Assembly (NCBI GenBank): GCA_046330285.1
Contig: JAXLSX010000004.1
Span: forward strand, 62,001 to 126,000
Source of the DNA: RHKX01 sp046330285
GTDB lineage: Bacteria > Actinomycetota > Thermoleophilia > Solirubrobacterales > 70-9
Reading direction: 5' to 3'
DNA: 64,000 nucleotides
In this document: piece by piece, positions 23,631 through 31,840 of the stretch
How positions within the stretch are numbered: the first letter of the stretch is position 1
Layout: the number at the start of each line of letters is the position of its first letter
The notes under the pieces: model-generated
What the model saw: only the letters and a program-made list of their open reading frames with translations
Databases searched by the model: none
Told to the model about the DNA's origin: nothing
Program-made: the position numbers and the translations under genes

Positions 23631-25087
23631 CGGCGCCGCCGACAGCGGACGGCAGACAGCAGGGAGAAGCCGGCAGCGATCCGGGCGGGGGAGTGGGCGA
23701 CATCGCGATCGTCCTGCATTCGCACATGCCCTACGTGGAGGGCTTCGGGACCTACCCGTTCGGAGAGGAGTGGCTGTTCGACGCATTCGCCCGTTCGCAC
23801 CTGCCGGTCCTCGCGGTCGCCCGCGACCTGACGATGACCATCACCCCGGTGCTCGCGGACCAGCTCGAGGACGCGGCGGCCGCGGAGCGCATGCGCGAGT
23901 TCGTCCGCGAGTACAGGGTCGGCTCGGCCGAGCTCGACGCCGCCGATGTCGAGCCCGAGCTTGCGCCGGCCTGCCGGGCCGAAGCCGAGCGCTACGGGCG
24001 CGCCCTCGCGGAGCTCGAGCGGCTCGGCGACGACCCGCTCGGCGCCTTCCGCGATGCGGGCGCGTCGGGGCGGGTGGAACTGATGACATCGAGCGCGACG
24101 CATGCGCTGCTGCCGCTGATCGCCACCCGCGAGGGCCGGATGCTCCAGCTCGAGACCGCGATCCGGTCGCATCGCCGCCGCTTCGGTCCGGCAGCGGGGA
24201 TCTGGCTGCCGGAGTGCGCGTACGAGCCCGGTCTCGAGCTCCTCCTCGCCGAGCTCGGCTTCGACTACTTCTGCACCGACCAGTCGGCGCACGAGCCGCC
24301 GTCCGCGGCTCTCCGCCCGATCGCGACCGGGGCGGGGCCGGTCGCCTTCCCGATCGACTGGGAGGCCGTCCAGTGGCTCTGGTCGTGGTCGGGCTATCCC
24401 TCCGATCCCTCCTACGCGGACTTCCACGTCAAGTCTCTTCGCGGCTGCCGGCCCTGGGCCATCTCCGGCGCCGCCTACGACCCCGGGGCGGGGTCCGAGC
24501 GCGCCCGCGAGCAGGCCCGCAACTTCGCTCGCGACGTCGCCGCCCGGCTCGAGTCGCACCACGCCGCGAGCGGCCGCCGCGGGCTGCTCGTCTTCGCGAT
24601 CGACACCGAGCTGCTCGGCCACTGGTGGTGGGAGGGCCCGATCTGGCTCGAGGAGGTCGTCGCCGCGCTGCCCGCCGCCGGGGTGCGGATGGTGAAGCTG
24701 GGCGACGCCCTCGCTTCCGCCGAGCCGGAGCGGCGGCCGCTCGCCGCGAGCACCTGGGGCGAGGGGAAGGATCGCCGGACCTGGGACTCGCCCGCGGTCG
24801 CCGATCTGACCTGGGGGATGCGCCGCGCCGAGCTCGTCGTGCTGCGCGAGGCGAGCGCGGGACGGCTTCGGGGGCCGGCGCTCGAGCGCGCGGCCCGCGA
24901 GCTCCTCGCGCTGCAGTCGAGCGACTGGGCGTTCCTCGACTACGGACGGAAGACGGGCGACTACCCCTTCCAGCGTGCGCTCGGCCACTCACGCGCCCTG
25001 TTCGAGGCCATAGAATGCGCGACGACCGAACCGGCGCTTCGCAGCCTCGCACCAGACCTGACGCCGGCGCCTCTGCTCGAACCTTGA
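23627..25087 (+). CDS. GH57 1,4-alpha-glucan branching enzyme
   Basis: This 486-residue family 57 glycoside hydrolase introduces alpha-1,6 branches into alpha-1,4-glucans. The N-terminal catalytic barrel starts IVLHSHMPYVEGFGTYPFGEEWLFDA. The likely nucleophile is Glu196 in GIWLPECAYEPG and the acid/base is Asp326 in FAIDTELLGHWWWEGP. A C-terminal helical domain (ADLTWGMRRAELVVL..SSDWAFLDYGRKTGDY) is the usual branching-enzyme C domain (DUF1957). It overlaps the methyltransferase stop by ATGA, and the GT4 gene begins 19 bases after it. It corresponds to Rv3031. It would shape the glucan made by the GT4 enzyme. Confidence 0.9.
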   Translation: MTAPPTADGRQQGEAGSDPGGGVGDIAIVLHSHMPYVEGFGTYPFGEEWLFDAFARSHLPVLAVARDLTMTITPVLADQLEDAAAAERMREFVREYRVGSAELDAADVEPELAPACRAEAERYGRALAELERLGDDPLGAFRDAGASGRVELMTSSATHALLPLIATREGRMLQLETAIRSHRRRFGPAAGIWLPECAYEPGLELLLAELGFDYFCTDQSAHEPPSAALRPIATGAGPVAFPIDWEAVQWLWSWSGYPSDPSYADFHVKSLRGCRPWAISGAAYDPGAGSERAREQARNFARDVAARLESHHAASGRRGLLVFAIDTELLGHWWWEGPIWLEEVVAALPAAGVRMVKLGDALASAEPERRPLAASTWGEGKDRRTWDSPAVADLTWGMRRAELVVLREASAGRLRGPALERAARELLALQSSDWAFLDYGRKTGDYPFQRALGHSRALFEAIECATTEPALRSLAPDLTPAPLLEP

Positions 25088-25106
25088 GCCTCAGCCCCAC
25101 CCGCAC

Positions 25107-26321
25107 GTGAGCCGCGTCCTCGTCCTCTCCTGGGAGTACCCGCCGCTGATCGAGGGCGGGCTGGCCCGCCACGTCCGCAAGCTCTCGGAGGGCCTGGTCG
25201 AGCTCGGCGTCGAGGTCCACGTCCTCACCCGCGGCAGCGAGGACGCGCCGCGGACCGAGGTCGTGTCGGGCGTCAACGTCCATCGGGTCCTCGAGCCGTC
25301 CCGGCCCCGCGACCTCGGCGAGTTCGTGACCTGGATCGAGCGGATGAACGCCGACATGCTCGCGGCGGGCGTCGAGCTCGGCGATCGCTACGAGTTCGAC
25401 CTCGTCCACGGCCACGACTGGCTCGTTGCAGCCGCCTGCGACCACCTGGCGCGCCGCTTCGGCGCCCCGCTCGTGACGACCATCCACGCGACCGAGCACG
25501 GCCGCCATCAGGGCTGGGTCGACAAGCACCCGCAGTCCTACATCCACGGGGTCGAGCGCTGGATCACCAACCGCTCCGACCGCGTCATCGCCTGCTCGAG
25601 CTACATGCGCGAGCAGATCTCCGACATCTTCGAGGTGCCCGAGGCCCGGATCGCCGTGATCCCGAACGGCATCGATCCCGACGACCTGCCGCTCGGCGAG
25701 GAGTCGGAGCTCGAGCGGCTGCGTTCGGAGTTCGCGGCACCCGACGAGAAGCTCGTGCTGCTGATCGGCCGGCTCGTCTACGAGAAGGGCTTTCAGATCG
25801 CGCTCGAAGCGATGCCGGAGCTGATCGAGCGCGTCCCCGGCACCCGTTTCCTGGTGGCCGGATCCGGCACTCACGAGGACGAGCTGAAGAAGCAGGCGAA
25901 GGAGCTCGGGCTGATGGAGCACGGCACCTTCCTCGGGTGGATCGGCGACGACGTCCTCCACCTGCTCTACCGGATCGCCGACGTCTGCGTGGTCCCCTCG
26001 ATCTACGAGCCGTTCGGCCTCGTCGCCCTCGAGGCGATGGCCTCCGGCTGTCCCTGCATCGTCGCCGACACCGGCGGCCTCCGCGAGGTCGTCCCGCACG
26101 GCGGGGTCGGCCTCCGGTTCCGAACCCGCGACCCCGAGGCCCTCGGCGGCATGGTCGAGCGGGTGCTCACCGACGCGGAGCTGCGCGAGAGCCTGATCGC
26201 CGAGGCGAGCGAGCACGTCCTCAGCTTCGACTGGGCCGACGTCGCCCGCCGGACCGCCGCCGTCTACGACGAGCTGGTCCGCCCGGCAGCGGTCGCCGAG
26301 GCGACCGCCGAGCAGCGCTAG
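25107..26321 (+). CDS. GT4 alpha-glucosyltransferase (Rv3032-like glucan synthase)
   Basis: This 404-residue retaining glycosyltransferase (GT-B fold) starts VLVLSWEYPPLIEGGLARHVRKLSEGL, as glucan synthases do. It has HGHDWLVAAACDHL and IPNGID, and the C-terminal donor site LIGRLVYEKGFQ and EPFGLVALEAMASGCP with the Glu-x7-Glu pair. It probably elongates an alpha-1,4-glucan from a nucleotide sugar. Start GTG 25107. As the last gene of the Rv3030-3032-like trio, it likely builds the glucan backbone of a methylated polysaccharide or glycogen-like polymer. It ends convergent with a small membrane protein, the stop codons overlapping. Confidence 0.9.
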   Translation: MSRVLVLSWEYPPLIEGGLARHVRKLSEGLVELGVEVHVLTRGSEDAPRTEVVSGVNVHRVLEPSRPRDLGEFVTWIERMNADMLAAGVELGDRYEFDLVHGHDWLVAAACDHLARRFGAPLVTTIHATEHGRHQGWVDKHPQSYIHGVERWITNRSDRVIACSSYMREQISDIFEVPEARIAVIPNGIDPDDLPLGEESELERLRSEFAAPDEKLVLLIGRLVYEKGFQIALEAMPELIERVPGTRFLVAGSGTHEDELKKQAKELGLMEHGTFLGWIGDDVLHLLYRIADVCVVPSIYEPFGLVALEAMASGCPCIVADTGGLREVVPHGGVGLRFRTRDPEALGGMVERVLTDAELRESLIAEASEHVLSFDWADVARRTAAVYDELVRPAAVAEATAEQR

Positions 26322-26650
26322 ATCCGCACCGCGAGCACCGCGAGCCCGAACCAGACCGGCAGCGCCACCCAGGTCCAGATCTCGACCCGGGCCACCCAGG
26401 CCGGAACGCGGTCGAGCGCGACCGAGGCCATCCTCAATCCGAACGCGACGCCGACGGTGAGGGCGCCGGCGATCGCGATGTAGGCGAAGACGTCGTTTGT
26501 TCCTCCCGACTCGCCGAAGAGATCGGTCGAGTCGGAGCCGCAGATCAGCGCGAGCACGAACCAGAGCAGTGCCGCGAGCAGGTCGAGGAGGGCCCGGCCG
26601 AGCTTCGGGCCGGTGCCGGGAGGGAGGAGGGGCAGGCGAGGCTCGGCCAC
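26318..26650 (-). CDS. Small membrane protein of unknown function
   Basis: This 110-residue protein has three hydrophobic segments (about 20-38, 50-72 and 85-108). The N-terminal EPRLPLLPPGTGPKLG is cytoplasmic-like. The probable start is GTG 26650. It converges with the GT4 gene and diverges from a VOC gene. No family recognised. The downstream position next to the glucan cluster does not by itself show a link because the strands oppose. Confidence 0.6.
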   Translation of the reverse strand: MAEPRLPLLPPGTGPKLGRALLDLLAALLWFVLALICGSDSTDLFGESGGTNDVFAYIAIAGALTVGVAFGLRMASVALDRVPAWVARVEIWTWVALPVWFGLAVLAVRI

Positions 26651-26689
26651 GGCGGGAGAGCGTAGACGCGATTCGGATAGCCTGCGCGC

Positions 26690-27076
26690 ATGGCAGACCG
26701 ACTCGTCAACGGTGTCGACTTCGCGACCGTCTGTGCGGAGGACCACGACGCCTCGGCCCGCTTCTACGAGGACGTGCTCGGGCTCGAGCGGTCGAAGTCC
26801 TGGGGGACCCTGCCCGCCACCGAGTTCGAGACCGGGAGCCTGACGATCGCGGTCGTCGACTGGACGGCCTTCGGGCGCGAGAACAGCCCGAACCCGAACG
26901 CGATCGTCCTCCACGTCGACGACGTCAACGAAGCGAAGCCGATCCTCGAGGGACGCGGCGTCGAGTTCCAGACCGACGTCATCGACAGCGGGTTCTGCCT
27001 GCAGGCCTACTTCGCCGATCCGAGCGGCAACGCCCTCGGCATCCACAGCTTCTACGGCGAACGCCCCGGAAGCTGA
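26690..27076 (+). CDS. VOC-fold (glyoxalase-like) protein
   Basis: This 128-residue vicinal-oxygen-chelate protein begins GVDFATVCAEDHDASARFYEDVLGLERS and ends CLQAYFADPSGNALGIHSFYG, the two half-repeat signatures of the fold. The start is ATG 26690. A metal-dependent activity is plausible, but the ligand set is incomplete, because the first-strand His is replaced. It stands alone, divergent from the membrane protein and followed by a small coiled-coil gene. Confidence 0.82.
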   Translation: MADRLVNGVDFATVCAEDHDASARFYEDVLGLERSKSWGTLPATEFETGSLTIAVVDWTAFGRENSPNPNAIVLHVDDVNEAKPILEGRGVEFQTDVIDSGFCLQAYFADPSGNALGIHSFYGERPGS

Positions 27077-27149
27077 CTTCGGGTTCAGCCCGGCATCACC
27101 GGGTAGTCCCTCCTGAAGCGGTTTCAGAACCGAACCCACAGGAGGAGAA

Positions 27150-27518
27150 ATGAGCACCGGACTGATCATTGCGATCGTCGTCGTGGCGCTGATCGTGATC
27201 GCGCTTATCTACGTCGCGTCGAGCCGCAGCCAGGCTCGCAAGCGCGACGAGCAGCGTGAGATCGCCGGCCACCATCGCGACGAGGCGAAGCTGCGCCACG
27301 CGAAGGCCGACAAGCACCAGGCGGAGGCCGACGAGAAGGCCGCGCGCGCGCGTCGCGAGGCCGCCGAGGCCGAGGAACGCGCCCACGAGGCGCGCCGCGA
27401 GCGCGAGGCCGCCGAGGCGCACCACGAGCACGCCGCCGAGGTCGATCCCGACGGCGACGCCGAGCGATCGGCCCATCACGACCCGCGGACGGCCGAGACG
27501 GAGGAGCGCCGGGTCTGA
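27150..27518 (+). CDS. Small membrane-anchored Ala/Glu/Arg coiled-coil protein
   Basis: This 122-residue protein has one N-terminal transmembrane helix (about 4-24, IIAIVVVALIVIALIYVAS) and then a highly charged helix rich in Ala, Glu, Arg and His (25-105), with heptad-like spacing and a His-rich end. The ATG at 27150 has a strong ribosome site, AGGAGGAG. The composition repeat (KADKHQAEADEKAARARREAAEAEER) is also seen in envelope-stress or tail-fibre-like helical proteins, so no function is assigned. It converges with the acyltransferase gene. Confidence 0.75.
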   Translation: MSTGLIIAIVVVALIVIALIYVASSRSQARKRDEQREIAGHHRDEAKLRHAKADKHQAEADEKAARARREAAEAEERAHEARREREAAEAHHEHAAEVDPDGDAERSAHHDPRTAETEERRV

Positions 27519-27532
27519 GTGTCCGCCCGGCC

Positions 27533-28270
27533 TCAGCGCGGGCCCGAGGGACCGTAGCCCTCGGGCTCGACCGGGTCGGGCCAGCGCAGGCGCTCCGGTG
27601 CCGGCCGCATCCGGACGACCCGGGCGGGGGAGCCTGCGGCGACCGCGTTCGCGGGGATGTCGCGGGTGACGACGGCGCTGGCGCCGATGATGGCGTTGTC
27701 GCCGACCGTGACCCCGCGGAGGATCTGGGCGCCGTAGCCGATCCAGACGTTCGAGCCGACGACCACGTCGCGCTTGTAGATGCCCTGGCGGCGGATGGGC
27801 AATTCGGGATCGGTGACGGTGTGGTCGAAGTCGATGAACATGACCCGGTCGGCGATCACGCACTGCTGGCCGATGCTGACCCGCTGGTAGGCCGAGATCG
27901 TGCACTCCTGCCCGAGCACCGTCTTCGGGCCGATCTCGACCCGGCCCTCGTGGCAGCGGATCTTCGTGCCGTGACCGAGCCAGACGAACCGGCCGAACCG
28001 GATCCGGGCGCCGCGCCCGATCTGGATCTGCAGCCGCGGGCCGAGGAAGAGCATGCCGTCGGTCCGCCAGCGCCGGCCGGCGACGGTCAGCAGGCGGCGG
28101 CGAAAGAAGCGGAGTGCGAGCGCCGCGTACTTCGGGCTCAGCATCCCGTGCGCGGCTGCGAACCGGAGCACGGCGAGGCCGTAACGCCGGGGCGCGAGCG
28201 GAGGCACGGCGCCGCTCTGCGGTGGCGCGGCATGACCCTCGCGCGTCTCTGTCAAGGCTTCGGCGCCCAC
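27533..28270 (-). CDS. Hexapeptide-repeat (left-handed beta-helix) acyltransferase
   Basis: This 245-residue protein has a left-handed beta-helix of isoleucine/valine hexapeptide turns (about 90-210), with VVVGSNVWIGYGAQILRGVTVGDNAIIGASAVVTRDIPANAVAAGSPARVVR, a classic CoA-dependent O- or N-acetyltransferase C-terminus. The FDHTVTDP segment carries the probable catalytic His. The N-terminal ~85 residues are Pro-rich and then basic. Such enzymes acetylate sugars, serine or lipid-linked glycans. Start GTG 28270, divergent from the meaB gene. The acceptor is unknown. Confidence 0.87.
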   Translation of the reverse strand: MGAEALTETREGHAAPPQSGAVPPLAPRRYGLAVLRFAAAHGMLSPKYAALALRFFRRRLLTVAGRRWRTDGMLFLGPRLQIQIGRGARIRFGRFVWLGHGTKIRCHEGRVEIGPKTVLGQECTISAYQRVSIGQQCVIADRVMFIDFDHTVTDPELPIRRQGIYKRDVVVGSNVWIGYGAQILRGVTVGDNAIIGASAVVTRDIPANAVAAGSPARVVRMRPAPERLRWPDPVEPEGYGPSGPR

Positions 28271-28312
28271 CGGACCGGATCATAGGCTCGGGCGTGGCAT
28301 GATCAGCCGCTC

Positions 28313-29284
28313 GTGAGCGCAGGCACGACATCGAGCGACCTGGTCGAACGCCTCCTGGCCGGCGAGAAGCGGGCCCTCGCCCGGGCGATCTCGCTGGTCG
28401 AGAACGGCGACCCGGCGGGCGCCGAGCTCGTCTCCGAGCTCTATCCGCGTACCGGCAAGGCCCGGATCGTCGGCTTCACCGGACCCCCGGGGGTCGGCAA
28501 GAGCACGATGATCGGAGCGCTCGTGAAGGAGCTGCGAAGCCGCGACCGCCGCGTCGCCGTGCTCTCGATCGATCCCTCGAGCCCGTTCACCCGCGGTGCC
28601 CTGCTCGGCGACCGGATCCGGCTCTCCGAACACTTCCTCGACGAGGGCGTCTTCATCCGCTCGATGGCCAGCCGCGGCGCGCTCGGCGGCCTCGCCGAAG
28701 CGACGCTGCAGGCGGCACTGGTGATGGACGCGGCCGGTTTCGACGACGTCCTGCTCGAGACGGTCGGCGTCGGTCAGGCGGAGATCGACGTCGTCGATCA
28801 CGCCGATACCGTCGTCCTGGCACTGATGCCGGGCTCCGGCGACTCGATCCAGGCCCTGAAGGCCGGCGTGATGGAGATCCCCGACGTGATCGTCGTGAAC
28901 AAGGCCGAGCATCCGCTGACCGACACGATGGTCCGCGAGGTCCGGACCGCGCTCTCGCTCGGGCCGAGCGGCGACTGGAAGGTCCCGATCATCAAGACCG
29001 TCGCCTCGGAGGGTCGCGGCATCCCCGAGCTCCTCGACGCGATCGAGTCGCATCGCGCCCACGTCGAGGAGACGGGAACGCTTGAGGAGCGCCGCGCCCG
29101 CAACCTCCGCAGCGAGGTCCTGGGTCTGGCGGCGGCCCGCATGCGCCGCGAGCTCGAGGTCCGGATCGCCGAGGACGAGTCGGTCGCCCGGCTGCTCGAG
29201 AGCGTCGTCAGGCGCGAGACCGATCCAGCGACCGCCGCGGCCGAGCTCCTCGAGCGCAGCCGCGGGAGCGAGAGCGATGGCTGA
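28313..29284 (+). CDS. meaB: MeaB-type GTPase chaperone of B12-dependent acyl-CoA mutase
   Basis: This 323-residue G3E GTPase loads and protects adenosylcobalamin-dependent acyl-CoA mutases. It has the P-loop GPPGVGKS (57-64), the SIDPSSPFTRGALLGDRIR switch region, and VGVGQAEIDVVDHADTVV typical of MeaB/ArgK. The C-terminal helical part is the dimerisation region. The start is GTG 28313. Its clients are probably the mutase large and small subunits at 51308 and 54005, both over 20 kb away. It overlaps the next small PRC-like gene by eight bases, so the two are transcribed together. Confidence 0.92.
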   Translation: MSAGTTSSDLVERLLAGEKRALARAISLVENGDPAGAELVSELYPRTGKARIVGFTGPPGVGKSTMIGALVKELRSRDRRVAVLSIDPSSPFTRGALLGDRIRLSEHFLDEGVFIRSMASRGALGGLAEATLQAALVMDAAGFDDVLLETVGVGQAEIDVVDHADTVVLALMPGSGDSIQALKAGVMEIPDVIVVNKAEHPLTDTMVREVRTALSLGPSGDWKVPIIKTVASEGRGIPELLDAIESHRAHVEETGTLEERRARNLRSEVLGLAAARMRRELEVRIAEDESVARLLESVVRRETDPATAAAELLERSRGSESDG

Positions 29285-29699
29285 GAGCGGCGGCACCGCC
29301 GAGATGCCCGCTTCCTCGTCGGAGTTCGGCCTCGCGGATGCCCGCGACTGCGTCGGCGCCCGGCTCGAGGAGATCGGCAGCGGCAACGTCGGCCGGGTCC
29401 AGGGCCTCCTCGTCGACGCCGACGACGGCTCCCCGACCTGGCTCGTCGTCAAGCTCGGGCGGATCGGGCGCCGCGCCGCGGTTCCCGCCCGCTTCGTCGC
29501 CGGCGCTGCCGGCCACGCCTGGGCGGCATTCCCGCGCTCGTGGATCCGCGGCGCAGCCGAGATCGAGCCGAGCCGCGGTCTGACGCCCGACGAGGAGCGC
29601 CGGCTGCTCGCCCACTACGGGATTCCGCTCGAATCCGGTCGCGGCGCCGATCTGGCCGGCCGCCCCGCGGGCGAGCCGAGCTCGGTGCCGGACGACTGA
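29277..29699 (+). CDS. PRC-barrel-like protein, paralogue 1
   Basis: This 140-residue protein has a single beta-rich domain of the PRC-barrel type: DCVGARLEEIGSGNVGRVQGLLVDADDGSPTWLVVKLGRIGRRAAVPARFV. It aligns with the proteins at 32742 and 33716 (IGSRV, then GRLEDVW.D, WLLV.EGRFG, RLVPF and W.P..RD). The pattern G-x(2)-D-x-W-L-V-V-K is shared. The start is ATG 29277, overlapping meaB. Such domains bind RNA-processing, photosynthetic or membrane factors; the partner here is unknown. Confidence 0.72.
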   Translation: MAESGGTAEMPASSSEFGLADARDCVGARLEEIGSGNVGRVQGLLVDADDGSPTWLVVKLGRIGRRAAVPARFVAGAAGHAWAAFPRSWIRGAAEIEPSRGLTPDEERRLLAHYGIPLESGRGADLAGRPAGEPSSVPDD

Positions 29700-29702
29700 G
29701 CC

Positions 29703-30215
29703 TCAGGAAGCCGGCGGCTCTTCGCCCTCGCCGGGCTTCGCGGGCGCCTCTGACGAGCCGCCGCGCCCGGCTCCGCGGATCTCGTCGGCGTAGGTGCGCT
29801 CGAGGGTCTGCGTGGCCATCTCGATCGCGGCGAGCACGTCGTCGAGCTCGGACAGCTGCTCGCCGATCGACGCCGCCTCCGCGGCGATCTCCGCCTGATC
29901 GGGCCCCGGCTCGATCTCGGCGGCCGGACTGACCTCACGCTCCGGCTCCGGGATCTGGGGCGCCGACGGCGGCGCCACGGCTCCCTCGCTCAGGGCCCGC
30001 AGCACCCGGTCGTGCTGGGCGAAGGCGAGCCAGAGTGCCGCGACGTCCTGGCGGAGCTCCGTCAGCTCGTCGTCGCGCTTCTCCAGGGCCGCGTCGACGT
30101 CGGCGCGACGGTAACCGAGCGGGCTGCGGCGCAGGCGCGGGCGTTCAGGACGACCGGGCTCCGCCCCCGCGTCGCCCCCCTCGTCGTCTTCGGTCTCGTC
30201 GCTCGCTCCGGTCAA
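29703..30215 (-). CDS. DivIVA-like coiled-coil protein
   Basis: This 170-residue protein has the segment RRSPLGYRRADVDAALEKRDDELTELRQDVAALW at about 30-65, which resembles the N-terminal domain of DivIVA-type polar proteins (G-Y-x-x-x-x-V-D). A second helix near the C-terminus (EIAAEAASIGEQLSELDDVLAAIEMATQTLERTY) is also coiled-coil-like, separated by a Pro/Glu-rich linker. It is acidic at both ends. Start ATG 30215; it converges with the PRC-like gene. A role in cell shape or division is possible, but the similarity is short. Confidence 0.6.
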   Translation of the reverse strand: MTGASDETEDDEGGDAGAEPGRPERPRLRRSPLGYRRADVDAALEKRDDELTELRQDVAALWLAFAQHDRVLRALSEGAVAPPSAPQIPEPEREVSPAAEIEPGPDQAEIAAEAASIGEQLSELDDVLAAIEMATQTLERTYADEIRGAGRGGSSEAPAKPGEGEEPPAS

Positions 30216-30264
30216 GGTGCGGCGAGTATAGGAGCAGCCCTGAGGCGCGCCTCCGGGGTCTCCG

Positions 30265-31044
30265 CTAGCCGACGCCCTCGGCGATCACCTGGCCGCTGAG
30301 GTGGCAGTAGTTGGCCGACGGGTCCTCGAGATCGTTGGTCTTCCACCAGCTCGAGAGGGTGATCTGCGCGCTCGGCATGTTGCCGGTGTCGCTGCCGTCG
30401 CCGGTCACGGGCTCGGCCGCGAAGGTGCCCGTGACCATGCCGTTGTTCGGCAGCTGGAAGACGATCGGGTCCGACGTCGTAGCGCGGCGGACGTTGTCGA
30501 CGTTGTCCGGGTAGGCGTCGCTGCCCTGCATCGTCGTCAGTGTCGCGACCGTGCGCCTGCCGGCGCCCGCGCCGAAGCTCAGCGTCAGTCGCCGCGGCCC
30601 GTCGGTGTAGTTCTCCGGGTCCGTCGTCGGACAGGCGACTGCGAGGGTGCCGATGCCGGGCAGCTCGACCGAGTCGCTGTTCGCGGTCTGAGCCGGCGTC
30701 GAGTCGGATCCGTCCCAGTCGACCCCGATCTGGAGGACGTGCTCGTCGCTCGAGCCGTTGGCTCCGGCCGGGCCGGTCGCCCCCTGGGCGCCCTCGGGCC
30801 CGCGCCTGCCGCGGGGCCCGCGGGGGCCTCGCGGGCCGCGAGGGCCGCGCTTGCCGTGGACGACGACCGTGCGGTTCGCCGCCGAGGAGGCGGAGCGTGC
30901 GGCGGCGTCGCGGCCGGCGCCGGCTCCTGGGTTGCCGTCACCGCCGCCACCGATCGCCGAAGCGAGCGCGATGCCGCCGAGCGCGATGACGAGGACGATC
31001 GCCAGCGTCATCGTCGTTCCCAGCCTGTCGATCAGATGTCTCAT
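30265..31044 (-). CDS. Membrane-anchored collagen-like protein, C-terminal paralogue A
   Basis: This 259-residue protein has one N-terminal membrane helix (about 12-32), a collagen-like Gly-X-Y stretch at about 64-100 rich in Gly-Pro-Arg triplets, and a beta-rich C-terminal domain of about 150 residues. The C-terminal domain shares motifs with the 31840 protein: a GIG-x(3)-V-x-C-P element early, a W near the end and a closing Cys. Start ATG 31044; its upstream neighbour's stop is seven bases away. It is predicted to display a collagen triple helix on the cell surface as a trimer, as in other bacterial collagen-like proteins. Confidence 0.82.
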   Translation of the reverse strand: MRHLIDRLGTTMTLAIVLVIALGGIALASAIGGGGDGNPGAGAGRDAAARSASSAANRTVVVHGKRGPRGPRGPRGPRGRRGPEGAQGATGPAGANGSSDEHVLQIGVDWDGSDSTPAQTANSDSVELPGIGTLAVACPTTDPENYTDGPRRLTLSFGAGAGRRTVATLTTMQGSDAYPDNVDNVRRATTSDPIVFQLPNNGMVTGTFAAEPVTGDGSDTGNMPSAQITLSSWWKTNDLEDPSANYCHLSGQVIAEGVG

Positions 31045-31051
31045 GCCGTCC

Positions 31052-31840
31052 TCACTGTGGTTGGGTCACGAACGAGCCGGTGACGTAGCAGCGGGCGCTG
31101 TCCTGGCTCCGGAAGTTCCAGTACCAGGAGAGCTGGAAGCTCACCGGCGGTGGTTGTGCGGCCGTCGTGTCATTGAAGGGTTCGGTCGTGATCAGCCCTG
31201 TGAACGAGCCCATGCTCTCGGGGTCGTACTGGCCGATCGGCGCGGTGTCCATGTCCTCGTGGAAGGAGCTGCGGTTGTCATCGATCGCCCTGATCCGGTT
31301 CGTCTTGACGACCATCCGGCGCTCCCGGTTGAGGTCGTCGGCGTTGCCCCCGAAGCGGGTCACCCACATCGTGGTCGCCCACTTCTTCGGACGCTGGAGG
31401 ACTCCGTCGGACTGCCAGAACTGGATCCGCATCTTTCCCTCTTGGCCGCCGTCGGGCGCCCATGGCGGGATGCACTGGACCTCGCCGCTGCCGATGCCGG
31501 GGGCGTCGAACGACTGCACGTCGCGGCCCGCGTAGCGGTTGTTCTGCCAGTCGATCGCGATGAATCGGCGAGCCGGGCCGGCGTCGAGGCCCGGTGCGCC
31601 GCGCCTGCCGTCGGGGCCGGTGAAGCCCTGGAAGCCGTCGGGGCCGGGGGGGCCTTCAGGCCCGCGGGGGCCGCGCCTGCCCTCGGCCTGCTTCGCCGCG
31701 GTCGCGGCGGCGGCGACCTTCGCGCCCATGGCGCCGTCGCCGCGGCCCTGGGCCACGGCTGCGAGTCCGAACAGGGCCGCGAGCGCGACCGCGAGGATCA
31801 CTTGAACTGCAGGCTTGTGGTCTTGGTGAGGTTGCCGCAT
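31052..31840 (-). CDS. Membrane-anchored collagen-like protein, C-terminal paralogue B
   Basis: This 262-residue protein has a short N-terminal part with one hydrophobic helix (about 12-32), a collagen-like stretch near 54-85 (GRRGPRGPEGPPGPDG and GRRGAPG), and a C-terminal domain ending SWYWNFRSQDSARCYVTGSFVTQPQ, related to that of the protein encoded just downstream. It starts at 31840, inside the end of the preceding secreted-protein gene (31798-32583) by 43 bases, so its translation is coupled. It is probably a surface-exposed trimeric stalk. Confidence 0.82.
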   Translation of the reverse strand: MRQPHQDHKPAVQVILAVALAALFGLAAVAQGRGDGAMGAKVAAAATAAKQAEGRRGPRGPEGPPGPDGFQGFTGPDGRRGAPGLDAGPARRFIAIDWQNNRYAGRDVQSFDAPGIGSGEVQCIPPWAPDGGQEGKMRIQFWQSDGVLQRPKKWATTMWVTRFGGNADDLNRERRMVVKTNRIRAIDDNRSSFHEDMDTAPIGQYDPESMGSFTGLITTEPFNDTTAAQPPPVSFQLSWYWNFRSQDSARCYVTGSFVTQPQ

